64,000 nucleotides of DNA. Source: Mantis religiosa. Its lineage: Eukaryota > Arthropoda > Insecta > Mantodea > Mantidae. Of the stretch, positions 1-11,745 are shown one piece after another. The notes beneath the pieces were generated by a model, which saw nothing but the letters and a program-made list of their open reading frames with translations, did no database searches and was not told the DNA's origin. Position 1 is the stretch's first letter; every line of letters starts with the position of its first letter. The stretch lies in the NCBI GenBank assembly GCA_030765055.1, contig JAUKNK010000152.1, positions 2,027,501 through 2,091,500 on the forward strand. The letters are read 5' to 3'. The position numbers and the translations under genes were made by a program.

Positions 1-1230
1 ACAAATATTAGATCGGAACGTGCAAAGATATAACTAAAGGAAGATCGGTAGAAAGACAAAGAGAGACCCGGACTGAACAAATAATAGATCGGAAGGAGCA
101 AAGATATATTAACTAAAGGAAGATCGGTAGAAAGACAAAGAGAGATCCGGACTGAACTGATATTAGATCGGAACGGGCAAAGATAAAATAACTAAAGGAA
201 GATCGGTAGAACCACAAAGAGAGACCCGGACTAAACAAATATTAGATCGGAAGGGGCAAAGATATAATAACTAAAGGAAGATCGGTAGAAAGACAAAGAG
301 AGGTTCGGACTGAACAGATATCAGATCGGAACAAGCAAAGATATAATGACTAAAAGGAGATCGCTACAAAGACAAAGAGAGGTTCGGACTAAACAGATTT
401 AAGATCGGAACAAGCAAAGATATAATGACCAAAAAAAGATCGGTAGAAAGACAAAGAGAGATCCGGACTGAACAGATTTTAGATCAGAACGTGAAAAGAT
501 ATAATAACTAAAGGAAGATCGGTAGAAAGACAAAGAGAGATCCGGACTGAACAGATATTAGATCGGAACGAGCAAAGATATAATAACTAAAGGAAGATCG
601 GTAGAAAGACAAAGAGATATGCGGACTGAACAAATATTAGATCGGAACGTGCAACTGTATAATGACGAAAAGAAGATGGGTAGAAAGAGAAAGAGATATC
701 CGGACTGAACAAATATTAGATCGGAACGAGCAAATGTATAATAAGCAAAGGAAGATCGGTAGAAAGACAAAGAGAGATCCGTACTGAACAAATATTAGAT
801 CGGAACGTGCAAATGTATAATAACCAAAGGAAGATCGGTAGAAAGACAAAGAGAGATCCGTACTGAACAAATACTAGATCGGAACGTGCAAAGATATAAT
901 AACTAAGGGAAGATCGGTAGAAAGACAAAGAGAGGTCCGGACTGAACAGATATCAGATCGGAACAAGCAACGATATAATGACCGAAAGAAGATCGGTAGA
1001 AAGACAAAGAGAGATCCGTACTGAACAGATATTAGATCAGAACGTGCAAAGATATATTAACTAAAGGAAGATCGGTAGAAAGACAAAGAGAGACCCGGAC
1101 TGAACAGATATTAGATCGGAACAATCAAAGATATTATAACTAAAGGAAGATCGGTAGAAAGACAAAGAGAGATCCGGACTGAACAGATTTTAGATCAGAA
1201 CGTGAAAAGATATAATAACTAAAGGATGAT
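1..1230 (+). repeat. Diverged left-hand monomers, mixed subfamilies
   Basis: About 15 monomers that differ from each other more than monomers in the middle of the window do. Private or rare variants include GAGATCGCTACAAAG near 357, GGTTCGGACT, and TGCAAATGTATAATAACC near 810. The TCGCTAC marker at 361 recurs at 5404 (offset 5043), and the open-frame stretch 716-928 recurs at 5522-5734 (offset 4806). The two offsets differ by 237 bp, exactly three monomers, so about 340-960 and 5385-5770 are an old duplication with a three-monomer length difference. The first complete monomer starts at 43. Confidence 0.85.
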
Positions 1231-2340
1231 CGGTAGAAAGACAAAGAGAGACCCGCACTGAACAGATATTAGATGGGAAGGAGCAAAGATATAATAACTA
1301 AAAGAAGATCGGTAGAAAGACAAAGAGAGTCCCGGACTGAACAGATATTAGATGGGAAGGAGCAAAAATATAATAACTAAAAGAAGATCGGTAGAAAGAC
1401 AAAGAGAGATTCGGACTGAACAGATATTAGATGGGAAGGAGCAAAGATATAATGACTAAAAGAAGATCGGTAGAAAGACAAAGAGAGACTCGGACTGAAC
1501 AGATATTAGATGGGAAGGAGCAAAGATATAATGACTAAAAGAAGATCGGTAGAAAGACAAAGAGAGTCCCGGACTGAACAGATATTATTTGGGAAGGAGC
1601 AAAGATACAATAACTAACAGAAGATCCGTAGAAAGACAAAGAGAGTCTCGGACTGAACAGATAGTAGATGGGAAAGAGCAAAGATATAATAACTAAAAGA
1701 AGATCGGTAGAAAGACAAAGAGAGACCCGGACTGAACAGATATTAGATGGGAAGGAGCAAAGATATAATAACTAAAAGAAGATCGGTAGAAAGACAAAGA
1801 CAGACCCGGACTGAACAGACATTAGATGGGAAGGAGCAAAGATATAATGACTAAAAGAAGATCGGTAGAAAGACAAAGAGAGACCCGGACTGAACAGATA
1901 TTAGATGGGAAGGAGCAAAGATACAATAACCAAATGAAGATCCGTAGAAAGACAAAGAGAGTCTCGGACTGAACAGATATTAGATGGGAAGGAGCAAAGA
2001 TATAATAACTAAAAGAAGATCGGTAGAAAGACAAAGAGAGACCTCGACTGAATTGATATTAGATGACAAGGAGCAAAGATATAATGACTAAAAGAAGATC
2101 GGTAGAAAGACAAATGGAGTCCCGGACTGAACAGATATTAGATCGGAAGGAGCAAAGATATAATAACTAAAAGAAGATCGGTAGAAAGACAAAGAGAGAC
2201 CCAGACTGAGCAGATTTTAGGTCGGAAGGAGCAGAGATATAATGACTAAAGGTAGATCCGTAGAAAGACAAAAAGAGATAAGGAATGAACCGATATTAGA
2301 TGGGAAGGAGCAAAGATATAATGACTAAAAGAAGATCGGT
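1231..2340 (+). repeat. GGGAAGGAGC monomer subfamily, first block
   Basis: About 14 monomers share a linked set of variants: GATGGGAAGGAGC in place of GATCGGAACGAGC, and TGACTAAAAGAAGATC or AACTAAAAGAAGATC in place of AACTAAAGGAAGATC. Several also have GAGTCCCGGAC or GAGTCTCGGAC. The loss of the C of GATC at position 48 removes one of the three GATC sites. Related monomers reappear at about 5831-6445 and 11600-12270 and inside the A blocks, so this is an older subfamily carried along by later duplications. Confidence 0.85.
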
Positions 2341-3291
2341 AGAAAGACAACGAGAGATCCGGACTGAACAGATATTAGATGGGAACAAGCAAAGATATAA
2401 TAACTAAAGGAAGATCGGTAGAAAGACAAAGAGAGATCCGGACTGAACAGATATTAGATCGGTACAAGCAAACTATAATGACTAAAACAAGATCGGTAGA
2501 AAGAAATATAGAGATCCGGACTGAAAAAATATTAGATCGAAACAAGCAAAGATATAATAACTAAAGGAAGATCGGTGGTAAGACAAAGAGAGATCCGGAC
2601 TGAACAGATATTAGGTCGGAACGAGCAATGATATAATAACTAAAGGAAGATCGGTGGTAAGACAAAGAGAGATCCGGACTGAACTGATATTAGATCGGAA
2701 CAAGCAAAGATATAATAACTAAAGGAAGATCGGTAGAAAGACAAAGAGAGATCCGGACTGAACAGATATTAGATCGGAGCAAGCAAAGATATAATAACTA
2801 AAGGAAGATCGGTAGAAAGAGAAAGAGAGATCCGGACTGAACAGATATTAGATCGGAGCGAGCATAGATATAATAGCTAAAGGAAGATCGGTAGAAAGAC
2901 AAAGAGAGATACGAACTGAACAAATATTAGATCAGAACAAGCAAAGATATAATAACTAAAGGAAGTTCGGTAGAAAGACAAAGAGAGATCCGGACTGAAT
3001 AGATATTAGATCGGAACGAGCAAAGATATAATAACTAAAGGAAGATCGGTAGAAAGACAAAGAGGTTCCGGACTGAACAGATATTAGATCGGAACGAGCA
3101 AAGATATAATAACTAAAGGAAGTTCGGTAGAAAGACAAAGAGAGATCCGGACTGAACAGTTATTAGATCGGAACGAGGAAAGATATAATAACTAAAGGAA
3201 GATCGGTAGAAAGACAAAGAGAGATCGAGCCTGAATAAATATTAGATCGAAACTAGCAAAAATATAATAACTAAAGGAAGATCGGTAGAAA
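2341..3291 (+). repeat. Consensus-like monomers with scattered private variants
   Basis: Twelve or so monomers close to the consensus (GATCGGAACAAGC or GATCGGAACGAGC) with individual changes such as GGTGGTAAGAC near 2575 and 2651 and GAAGTTCGG near 2963 and 3121. A 61-codon + strand open frame at 2379-2564 lies wholly within monomers; it arises because chance changes remove + strand stops locally, and I do not regard it as a gene. Confidence 0.8.
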
Positions 3292-3650
3292 GACAAACAG
3301 AGATCCGGACTGAACAAATATTAGAACGGGACGTGCAAAGATATAATGACTAAAAGAAGATCGTTAGAAAGACAAACAGAGATCCGGACTGAACAAATAT
3401 TACAACGGGACGTGCAAAGATATAATGACTAAAAGAAGATCGCTAGAAAGACAAACAGAGATCCAGACTGCGCAAATATTAGATCGGAACAAGAAAAGGT
3501 ATAATGACAAAAAAGATCGGTGGAAGGACAAATAAAGATTCGGCCTGAACAGATATTAGATCGGAACGACCTAAGGTATAATTACTTAAAAAACATCGGA
3601 GGAAAGACAAACAGAGATCCGGACTGAGCAGATATTAGATCGAAACGAGC
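3292..3650 (+). repeat. Local duplication, copy 1 (about 9-monomer offset)
   Basis: Two adjacent monomers carry the unusual ATTAGAACGGGACGTGC or ATTACAACGGGACGTGC, followed by a monomer with CGACCTAAGGTATAATTAC and CTTAAAAAACATCGGAGG. The same series recurs at 3997-4435. The offset is 705 bp at the left end and 784 bp at the right end, so the second copy contains one additional monomer. These strongly derived monomers occur nowhere else that I can see, marking a small, old, local duplication. Confidence 0.85.
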
Positions 3651-3996
3651 AAAGATATAATGACTAAAAGAAGATCGATAGAAAGACAAAGAGAGACCCG
3701 CACTGAACAGATATTAGATCGGAACGTGCAAAGATATAATGACGAAAAGAAGATCGGTAGAAAGACAAAGAGAGATTCTGACTGAACTGATATTAGATCG
3801 GAACGTACAAACATATAATAACTAAAGGAAGATTGCTGGAAAGACAAAGAGAGATCCGGACTGAACTGATATTAGATCGGAACGAGCAAAGATATACTAA
3901 CGGACGATCGGTAGAAAGACAAAGAGAGATCCGAACTGAACTGATATTAGATCGGAACGAGCAAAGATATAATAACTAAAGGAAGATCGGTAGAAC

Positions 3997-4435
3997 GACA
4001 AACAGAGATCCGGACTGAACAAATATTAGAACGGGACGTGCAAAGATATAATGACTAAAAGAAGATCGTTAGAAAGACAAACAGAGATCCGGACTGAACA
4101 AATATTAGAACGGGACGTGCAAAGATATAATGACTAAAAGAAGATCGCTAGAAAGACAAACAGAGATCCAGACTGAGCAAATATTAGATCGGAACAAGAA
4201 AAGGTATAATGAAGAAAAGAAGATCGATAGAAAGACAAAGAGATATCCGGGCTGAACAAATATTAGATCGGAACGAGCAAAGATATAATGACTAAAAAGA
4301 TCGGTGGAAGGACAAATAAAGATTCGGCCTGAACAGATATTAGATCCGAACGACCTAAGGTATAATTACTTAAAAAACATCGGAGGAAAGACAAACAGAG
4401 ATCCGGACTGAGCAGATATTAGATCGAAATGAGCA
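3997..4435 (+). repeat. Local duplication, copy 2 (one monomer longer)
   Basis: This is the partner of the segment starting at 3292. It shares ATTAGAACGGGACGTGC, CGCTAGAAAGACAAACAG and the TTACTTAAAAAACATCGG stretch. An extra monomer near 4205-4285 (GAAGAAAAGAAGATCGATAG, then GATATCCGGGCTGAAC) separates the left and right parts of the match. Point differences between the copies (for example GATCGG at 3557-3562 against GATCCG at 4341-4346) show that the duplication is not recent. Confidence 0.85.
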
Positions 4436-4436
4436 A

Positions 4437-5182
4437 AGATATACAATTAAAGGAAGATCGGTAGAAAGACAAAGAGAGATCCGCACTGAACTGATATTAG
4501 ATCGGAACGAGCAAAGATATAATAACTAAAGGAAGATCGGTAGAACGACAAAGAGAGACCCGGACTAAAGAAATATTAGATCGGAAGGAGCAAAGATATA
4601 ATAAATAAAGGAAGATCGGTAGAAAGACAAAGAGAGATCCGGACTGAACTGATATTAGATCGGAACGTACAAACATATAATAACTAAAGGAAGATTGGTG
4701 GAAAGACAAAGAGAGATCCGGACTGAACTGATATTAGATCGGAACGAGCAAAGATATACAATTAAAGGAAGATCGGTAGAAAGACAAAGAGAGATCCGCA
4801 CTGAACTGATATTAGATCGGAACGAGCAAAGATATAATAACTAAAGGAAGATCGGTAGAACGACAAAGAGAGACCCGGACTAAAGAAATATTAGATCGGA
4901 AGGAGCAAAGATATAATAAATAAAGGAAGATCGGTAGAAAGACAAAGAGAGATCCGGACTGAACTGATATTAGATCGGAACGAGCAAAGATATAATAACT
5001 AAAGGAAGATCGGTAGAACGACAAAGAGAGATCGAGACTGAATAAATATTAGATCGGAAGGAGCAAAGATATAATAAATAAAGGAAGATCGGTAGAAAGA
5101 CAAAGAGAGATCCGGACTGAACTGATATTAGATAGTAACGAGCAAAAATATAATAACTAAAGGAAGATCGGTAGAAAGACAA
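4437..5182 (+). repeat. Four-monomer tandem duplication plus partial third copy
   Basis: The rare shortened junction GATATACAATTAAAGG occurs at about 4439 and again 315 bp later at about 4754, with matching monomers in between and after (315 is four monomers minus one base). The following monomers at 4970-5182 repeat the end of the unit with further changes such as GATAGTAACGAGC. The nearby series GGACTAAAGAAATATTAG is also duplicated (4562 and 4877). This is a small higher-order repeat confined to the left region. Confidence 0.8.
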
Positions 5183-5830
5183 AGAGAGATACGGACTGAG
5201 CAGATATTAGACCGAAACGAGCAAAGATATACTAACTAAAGGAGAACCGGTAGAAAGACAAAGAGAGACCCGGACTGAACAAATATTAGATCGGAACCTG
5301 CAAAGATATAATAACTAAAGGAAGATCGGTACAAAGACAAAGAGAGGTTCGGACTGAACAGATATCAGATCGGAACAAGCAAAGATATAATGACTAAAAG
5401 GAGATCGCTACAAAGACAAAGAGAGGTTCGGACTGAACAGATATCAGATCGGAACAAGCAAAAATATAATGACCAAAATAGATCGGTAGAAAGACAAAGA
5501 GAGATCCGGACTGAACAAATATTAGATCGGAACGAGCAAAGATATAATAACTAATGGAAGATCGGTAGAAAGACAAAGAGAGATCCGTACTGAACAAATA
5601 TTAGATCGGAACGTGCAAATGTATAATAACCAAAGGAAGATCAGTAGAAAGACAAAGAGAGATCCGTACTGAACAAATACTAGATCGGAACGTGCAAAGA
5701 TATAATAACTTAGGGAAGATCGGTAGAAAGACAAAGAGAGATCCGGACTGAAGAGACTTTAGATTAGAACGTGAAAAGATATAATAACTAAAGGAAGATC
5801 GGTAGAAAGACAAAGAGAGATTCGCACTGA
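5183..5830 (+). repeat. Diverged monomers duplicated from the left end
   Basis: This stretch contains the second copy of the GAGATCGCTACAAAG-containing series seen near 357 and of the ATGTATAATAACC monomers seen near 810. It is in turn related to 11210-11560 (offset 5688 bp, 72 monomers, at its left end), which makes it an intermediate link between the far left and the A-block region. Some monomers read GATTAGAACGTG near 5761, a marker also found at 6000, 11527, 11842 and 15238. Confidence 0.8.
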
Positions 5831-6445
5831 ACAGATATTAGATGAGAAGGAGCAAAGATATAACGACTAAAAGAAGATCGGTAGAAAGACAAAGGGAGTC
5901 CCGGACTGAGCAGATATTAGATGGGAAGGAGCAAAGATATAATGACTAAAAGAAGATCGGTAGAAGGACAAAGAGAGATCCGGACTGAACAGATTTTAGA
6001 TTAGAACGTGAAAAGATATTATAACTAAAAGAAGATCGGTAGAAAGAAAAAGAGAGACCCGGACTGAGCAGATATTAGATGGGAAGGAACAAAGATATAA
6101 TGACTAAAAGAAGATCGGTAGATGGACAAAGAGAGTCCCGGACTGAACAGATATTAGATCGGAAGGAGCAAAGATATAGTAACTAAAAGAAGATCGGTAG
6201 AAAGACAAAGAGAGACCCAGACTGAGCAGATATTAAATCGGAAGGAGCAAAGATATAATGACTAAAAGTAGATCAGTAGAAAGACAAACAGAGATACGGA
6301 ATGAACCGGTATTAGATCGGAAGGAACAAAGATATAGTGTCTCAAACAAAATCGGTAGAAAGACAAAGAGACACCCAGACTGAACAGATATTAGATCGGA
6401 AGGAGCAAAGATATAATAACTAAAGGAAGTTCGGTAGAAAGACAA
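5831..6445 (+). repeat. GGGAAGGAGC monomer subfamily, second block
   Basis: Monomers again carry GATGGGAAGGAGC or GATCGGAAGGAGC with GACTAAAAGAAGATC and the rare GTAGATGGACAAAGAG near 6118. The rare marker recurs at about 12051, 15437 and 21042. The segment is therefore the older, more diverged counterpart of the start of the A blocks, at an offset of about 5.9 kb. Confidence 0.8.
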
Positions 6446-7082
6446 CGAGAGATCCGGACTGAACAGATATTAGATCGGAACAAGCAAAGATATAATAACT
6501 AAAGGAAGATCGGTAGAACGACAAAGAGAGACCCGGACTGAACAAATATTAGATCGGAACGTGCAAAGATGTAATAAATAAAGGAAGATCGGTAGAAAGA
6601 CAAAGAGAGATCCGGACTGAACAAATATTAGATCGGAACGTGCAAAGATATAATAAATAAAGGAAGATCGGTAGAAAGACAAAGAGAGACCCGGACTGAA
6701 CAAATATTAGATCGGAACGAGCAAAGATATAATAACTAAAGGAAGATCGGTAGAAAGACAAACAGAGATCCAGACTGAACAAATATTAGATCGGAACGAG
6801 CAAAGATATAATAACTAAAGGAAGATCGGTAGAAAGACAAAGACAGACCCGGACTGAACAGATATTAGATCGGAACGAGCCAGGATATAATAACTTAAGG
6901 AAGATCGGTAGAAAGACAATGAGAGATCCGGACTGAACAAATATTAGATCGGAGCGAGCAAAGATATAATAACTAAAGGAAAATCGGTAGAAAGACAAAG
7001 AGAGACCCGGACTGAACTGATATTAGATCGGAACGAGCAATGATTTAATAACTAAAGGAAGATCGGTAGAACGACAAAGAGA
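6446..7082 (+). repeat. Consensus-like monomers between subfamily blocks
   Basis: About eight monomers near the consensus, with AAATAAAGGAAG variants near 6576 and 6655 that destroy the minus-strand TAG normally found in each monomer. That loss, not selection for protein, explains the longer minus-strand open frames at 6470-6782. Nothing else is visible here. Confidence 0.8.
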
Positions 7083-7970
7083 GACCCGGACTCAACAAAT
7101 ATTAGATCGGAACGTGCTAAGATGTAATAACTAAAGGAAGATCGGTAGAAAGACAAAGAGAGATCCGGACTAAACAAATATTAGATCGGAGCCTGCAAAG
7201 ATGTAATAACTAAAGGAAGATCGGTAGAACGACAAAGAGAGACCCGGACTCAACAAATATTAGATCGGAACGTGCAAAGATGTAATAACTAAAGGAAGAT
7301 CGGTAGAACGACAAAGAGAGACCCGGACTCAACAAATATTAGATCGGAACGAGCAAAGATATAACAACTAAAGGAAGATCGGTAGAAAGAAAAACAGAGA
7401 TCCGGACTGAACAAATATTAGATCCGAACGTGCAAAGATATAATAACTAAAGGAAGATCGGTAGAACGACAAAGAGAGACCCGGACTCAACAACTATTAG
7501 ATCGGAACGAGCAAAGATATAACAACTAAAGGAAGATCGGTAGAAAGAAAAACAGAGATCCGGACTGAACAAATATTAGATCCGAACCTGCAAAGATGTA
7601 ATAACTAAAGGAAGATCGGTAGAACGACAAAGAGAGACCCGGACTCAACAAATATTAGATCGGAACGAGCAAAGATATAATAACTAAAGGAAGATTGGTA
7701 GAAAGTAAAACAGAGACCCGGACTCAACAAATATTAGATCCGAACGTGCAAAGATATAATAACTAAAGGAAGATCGGTTGAAAGGCAAAGAGAGATCCGG
7801 ACTTAACAGATATTAGATCGGAACGAGCAAAGATATAACAACTAAAGGAAGATCGGTAGAACGACAAAGAGAGACCCGGACTCAACAAATATTAGATCGG
7901 AACGAGCAAAGATATAATAACTAAAGGAAGATTGGTAGAAAGAAAAACAGAGACCCGGACTCAACAGATA
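7083..7970 (+). repeat. CTCAAC / GATGTAAT / AGAACGAC monomer subfamily, first block
   Basis: Eleven or so monomers share three linked variants: GGACTCAACAAAT instead of GGACTGAACAAAT, GATGTAATAAC instead of GATATAATAAC (in about half of them), and TAGAACGACAAAG instead of TAGAAAGACAAAG. The same linked set occurs at about 12932-13780 in block A and in every later copy of it, and near 26430-26930 in the 9160-bp unit. Their clustering suggests local homogenisation of a distinct lineage before the larger blocks were copied. Confidence 0.85.
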
Positions 7971-10900
7971 TTAGATCCGAACGTGCAAAGATATAATAAC
8001 TAAAGGAAGATCGGTAGAAAGGCACAGAGAGATCCGGACTTAACGGATATTAGATCGGAACGAGCAAAGATATAATAACTAAAGGAAGATTGGTAGAAAG
8101 ACAAACAGAGATCCGCACTGAACAAATATAAGATCGGAACGAGCAAAGCTGTAATAACTAAAGGAAGATTGGTAGAAAGACAAACAGAGATCCAGACTGA
8201 ACAAATATTAGATCGGAACGAGCAAAGATGTAATAACTAAAGGAAGATCGGTAGAAAGACAAAGAGAGACCCGGACTGAACGAATACTAGATCGGAACGT
8301 GCAAAGATATAATAACTAAAGGAAGATCGGTAGAAAGACAAAGAGAGATCCGGACTGAACTGATATTAGATCGGAACGTGCAAAGATATAATAACTAAAG
8401 GAAGATCGGTAGAAAGACAAAGAGAGATCCGGACTGAACAAATATTAGATCGGAACGAGCAAAGATATAATAACTAAGGGAAGATCGGTAGAAAGACAAA
8501 GAGAGATCCGGACTGAACAAATATTAGATCGGAACGTGCAAAGATATAATAACTAAAGGAAGATCGGTAGAAAGACAAAGAGAGATCCGGACTGAACTGA
8601 TATTAGATCGGAACGTGCAAAGATATAATAACTAAGGGAAGATCGGTAGAAAGACAAAGAGAGATCCAGACTGAACAAATATTAGATCGGAACGAGCAAA
8701 GATATAATAACTAAGGGAAGATCGGTAGAAAGACAAAGAGAGATCCGGACTGAACCAATATTAGATCGGAACGTGCAAAGATATAATAACTAAAGGAAGA
8801 TCGGTAGAAAGACAAAGAGAGATCCGGACTGAACTGATATTAGATCGGAACGTGCAAAGATATAATAACTAAAGGAAGATCCGTAGAAAGAAAAAGAGAG
8901 ACCCGGACTGAACAAATATTAGATCGGAACGAGCAAAGATATAAAAACCAAAGGAAGATCGGTAGAAAGACAAAGAGAGATCCGGACTGAACTGATATTA
9001 GATCGGAACGTGCAAAGATATAATAACTAAAGGAAGATCGGTAGAAAGACAAAGAGAGATCCGGAGTGAACAAATATTGGATCGGAACGCGCAAAGATAT
9101 AATAACTAAAGGAAGATCGGTAGAAAGACAAAGAGAGACCCGGACTGAACAAATATTAGATCGGAACGTGCAAAGATATAATAACTAAAGGAAGATCCGT
9201 AGAAAGACAAAGAGAGACCCAGACTGAACTGATATTAGATCGGAACGTGCAAAGATATAATAACTAAATGAAGATCGGTAGAAAGACAAAGAGAGACCCG
9301 GACTGAACTGATATTAGATCGGAACGTGCAAAGATATAATAACTAAAGGAAGATCGGTAGAAAGACAAAGAGAGACCCAGACTGAACAAATATTAGATCG
9401 GAACGAGCAAAGCTATAATAACTAAAGGAAGATCGGTAGAAAGACAAAGAGAGATCCGGAGTGAACAAATATTAGATCGGAACGTGCAAAGATATAATAA
9501 CTAAAGGAAGATCGGTAGAAAGACAAAGAGAGACCCAGACTGAACTGATATTAGATCGGAACGTGCAAAGATATAATAACTAAAGGAAGATCGGTAGAAA
9601 GACAAAGAGAGACCCGGACTGAACTGATATTAGATCGGAACGTGCAAAGATATAATAACTAAAGGAAGATCGGTAGAAAGACAAAGAGAGACCCAGACTG
9701 AACAAATATTAGATCGGAACGAGCAAAGCTATAATAACTAAAGGAAGATCGGTAGAAAGACAATGAGAGATCCGGACTGAACTGATATTAGATCGGAACG
9801 TGCAAAGATATAATAACTAAATGAAGATCGGTAGAAAGACAAAGAGAGACCCGGACTGAACTGATATTAGATCGGAACGTGCAAAGATATAATAACTAAA
9901 GGAAGATCGGTAGAAAGACAAAGAGAGACCCAGACTGAACAAATATTAGATCGGAACGTGCAAAGATATAATAACTAAAGGAAGATCGGTAGAAAGACAA
10001 AGAGAGACCCAGACTGAACTGATATTAGATCGGAACGTGCAAAGATATAATAACTAAAGGAAGATCGGTAGAAAGACAAAGAGAGACCCGGACTGAACTG
10101 ATATTAGATCGGAACGTGCAAAGATATAATAACTAAAGGAAGATCGGTAGAAAGACAAAGAGAGACCCAGACTGAACAAATATTAGATCGGAACGAGCAA
10201 AGCTATAATAACTAAAGGAAGATCGGTAGAAAGACAATGAGAGATCCGGACTGAACTGATATTAGATCGGAACGTGCAAAGATATAATAACTAAAGGAAG
10301 ATCGGTAGAAAGACAATGAGAGATCCGGACTGAACTGATATTAGATCGGAACGTGCAAAGATATAATAACTAAAGGAAGATCGGTAGAAAGAAAAAGAGA
10401 GACCCGGACTGAACAAATATTAGATCGGAACGAGCAAAGATATAAAAACCAAAGGAAGATCGGTAGAAAGACAAAGAGAGATCCGGACTGAACTGATATT
10501 AGATCGGAACGTGCAAAGATATAATAACTAAAGGAAGATCGGTAAAAAGACAAAGAGAGATCCGGAGTGAACAAATATTAGATCGGAACGTGCAAAGATA
10601 TAATAACTAAAGGAAGATCAGTAGAAAGACAAAGAGAGACCCGGACTGAACAAATATTAGATCGGAACGTGCAAAGATATAATAACTAAAGGAAGATCGG
10701 TAGAAAGACAAAGAGAGATCCGGACTGAACTGATATTAGATCGGAACGTGCAAAGATATAATAACTAAAGGAAGATCGGTAGAAAGACAAAGAGAGATCC
10801 GGACTGAACAAATATTAGATCGGAACGTGCAAAGATATAATAACTAAAGGAAGATCGGTAGAAAGACAAAGAGAGACCCGGACTGAACAAATATTAGATT

Positions 10901-11200
10901 GGAACGTGCAAAGATATAATAACTAAAGGAAGATCGGTAGAAAGACAAAGAGAGATCCGGACTGAACTGATATTAGATTTGAACGTGCAAAGATATAATA
11001 ACTAAAGGAAGATCGGTAGAAAGACAAAGAGAGACGCAGACTGAACAAATATTAGATCGGAACGAGCAAAGCTATAATAACTAAAGGAAGATCGGTAGAA
11101 AGACAAAGAGAGACCCGGACTGAACAAATATTAGATCGGAACGTGCAAAGATATAATAACTAAAGGAAGATCGGTAGAAAGACAAAGAGAGATCCGGACT
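7971..11200 (+). repeat. ACGTGC / CTGATATT-rich tract with short local higher-order repeats
   Basis: Monomers alternate between CTGAACTGATATT with ACGTGC and CTGAACAAATATT with ACGAGC. A marker monomer (CCCAGACTGAACAAAT followed by GAGCAAAGCTATAATAAC) lies at 9376, 9692 and 10166, with spacings of 316 and 474 bp, exactly four and six monomers. The open-frame stretch 8840-9094 corresponds to 14839-15093 in block A (offset 5999), so the left part is an older version of the end of block A. Confidence 0.85.
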
Positions 11201-11745
11201 GAACTGATATTAGATCGGAACGAGCAAAGATATAATAACTAATGGAAGATCGGTAGAAAGACAAAGAGAGATCCGTACTGAACAAATATTAGATCGGAAC
11301 GTGCAAATGTATAATAACCAAAGGAAGATCAGTAGAAAGACAAAGAGAGATCCGTACTGATCAAATATTAGATCGGAACGTGCAAATGTATAATAACCAA
11401 AGGAAGATCGGTAGAAAGACAAAGAGAGATCCGTACTGAACAAATACTAGATCGGAACGTGCAAAGATATAACTAAGGGAAGATCGGTAGAAAGACAAAG
11501 AGAGATCCGGACTGAACAGATTTTAGATTAGAACGTGAAAAGATATAATAACTAAAGGAAGATCGGTAGAAAGACAAAGAGAGACCCGCACTGAACAGAT
11601 ATTAGATAAGAAGGAGCAAAGATATAATAACTAAAAGAAGATCGGTAGAAAGACAAAGAGAGACCCGGACTGAGCAGATATTAGATGGGAAGGAGCAAAG
11701 ATATAATGACTAAAACAAGATCGTTAGAAGGACAAGGAGAGTCCC
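11201..11745 (+). repeat. Diverged monomers leading into block A
   Basis: This stretch matches 5520-5830 and beyond at an offset starting at 5688 bp and growing to about 5.93 kb by 12.05 kb, so roughly three monomers were gained or lost along the way. It carries the ATGTATAATAACC monomers, the shortened GATATAACTAAGG junction near 11466, and GATTAGAACGTG. Block A begins where the sequence starts to repeat 3395 bp later. Confidence 0.8.

Noticed and set aside
2379..2564. 61-codon + strand open frame
   Set aside because: It lies entirely in satellite monomers and exists only because local variants remove the usual + strand stops (TAG, TGA, TAATAA).
4911..4930. AATAAA polyadenylation signal in AATAAATAAAGG variants
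   Set aside because: It is a monomer variant found in many places, with no associated transcript or gene structure.
8460..8490. Telomere-like TAAGGG in CTAAGGGAAG variants
   Set aside because: It is a single-base variant of CTAAAGGAAG occurring once per monomer, not a tandem telomeric hexamer.
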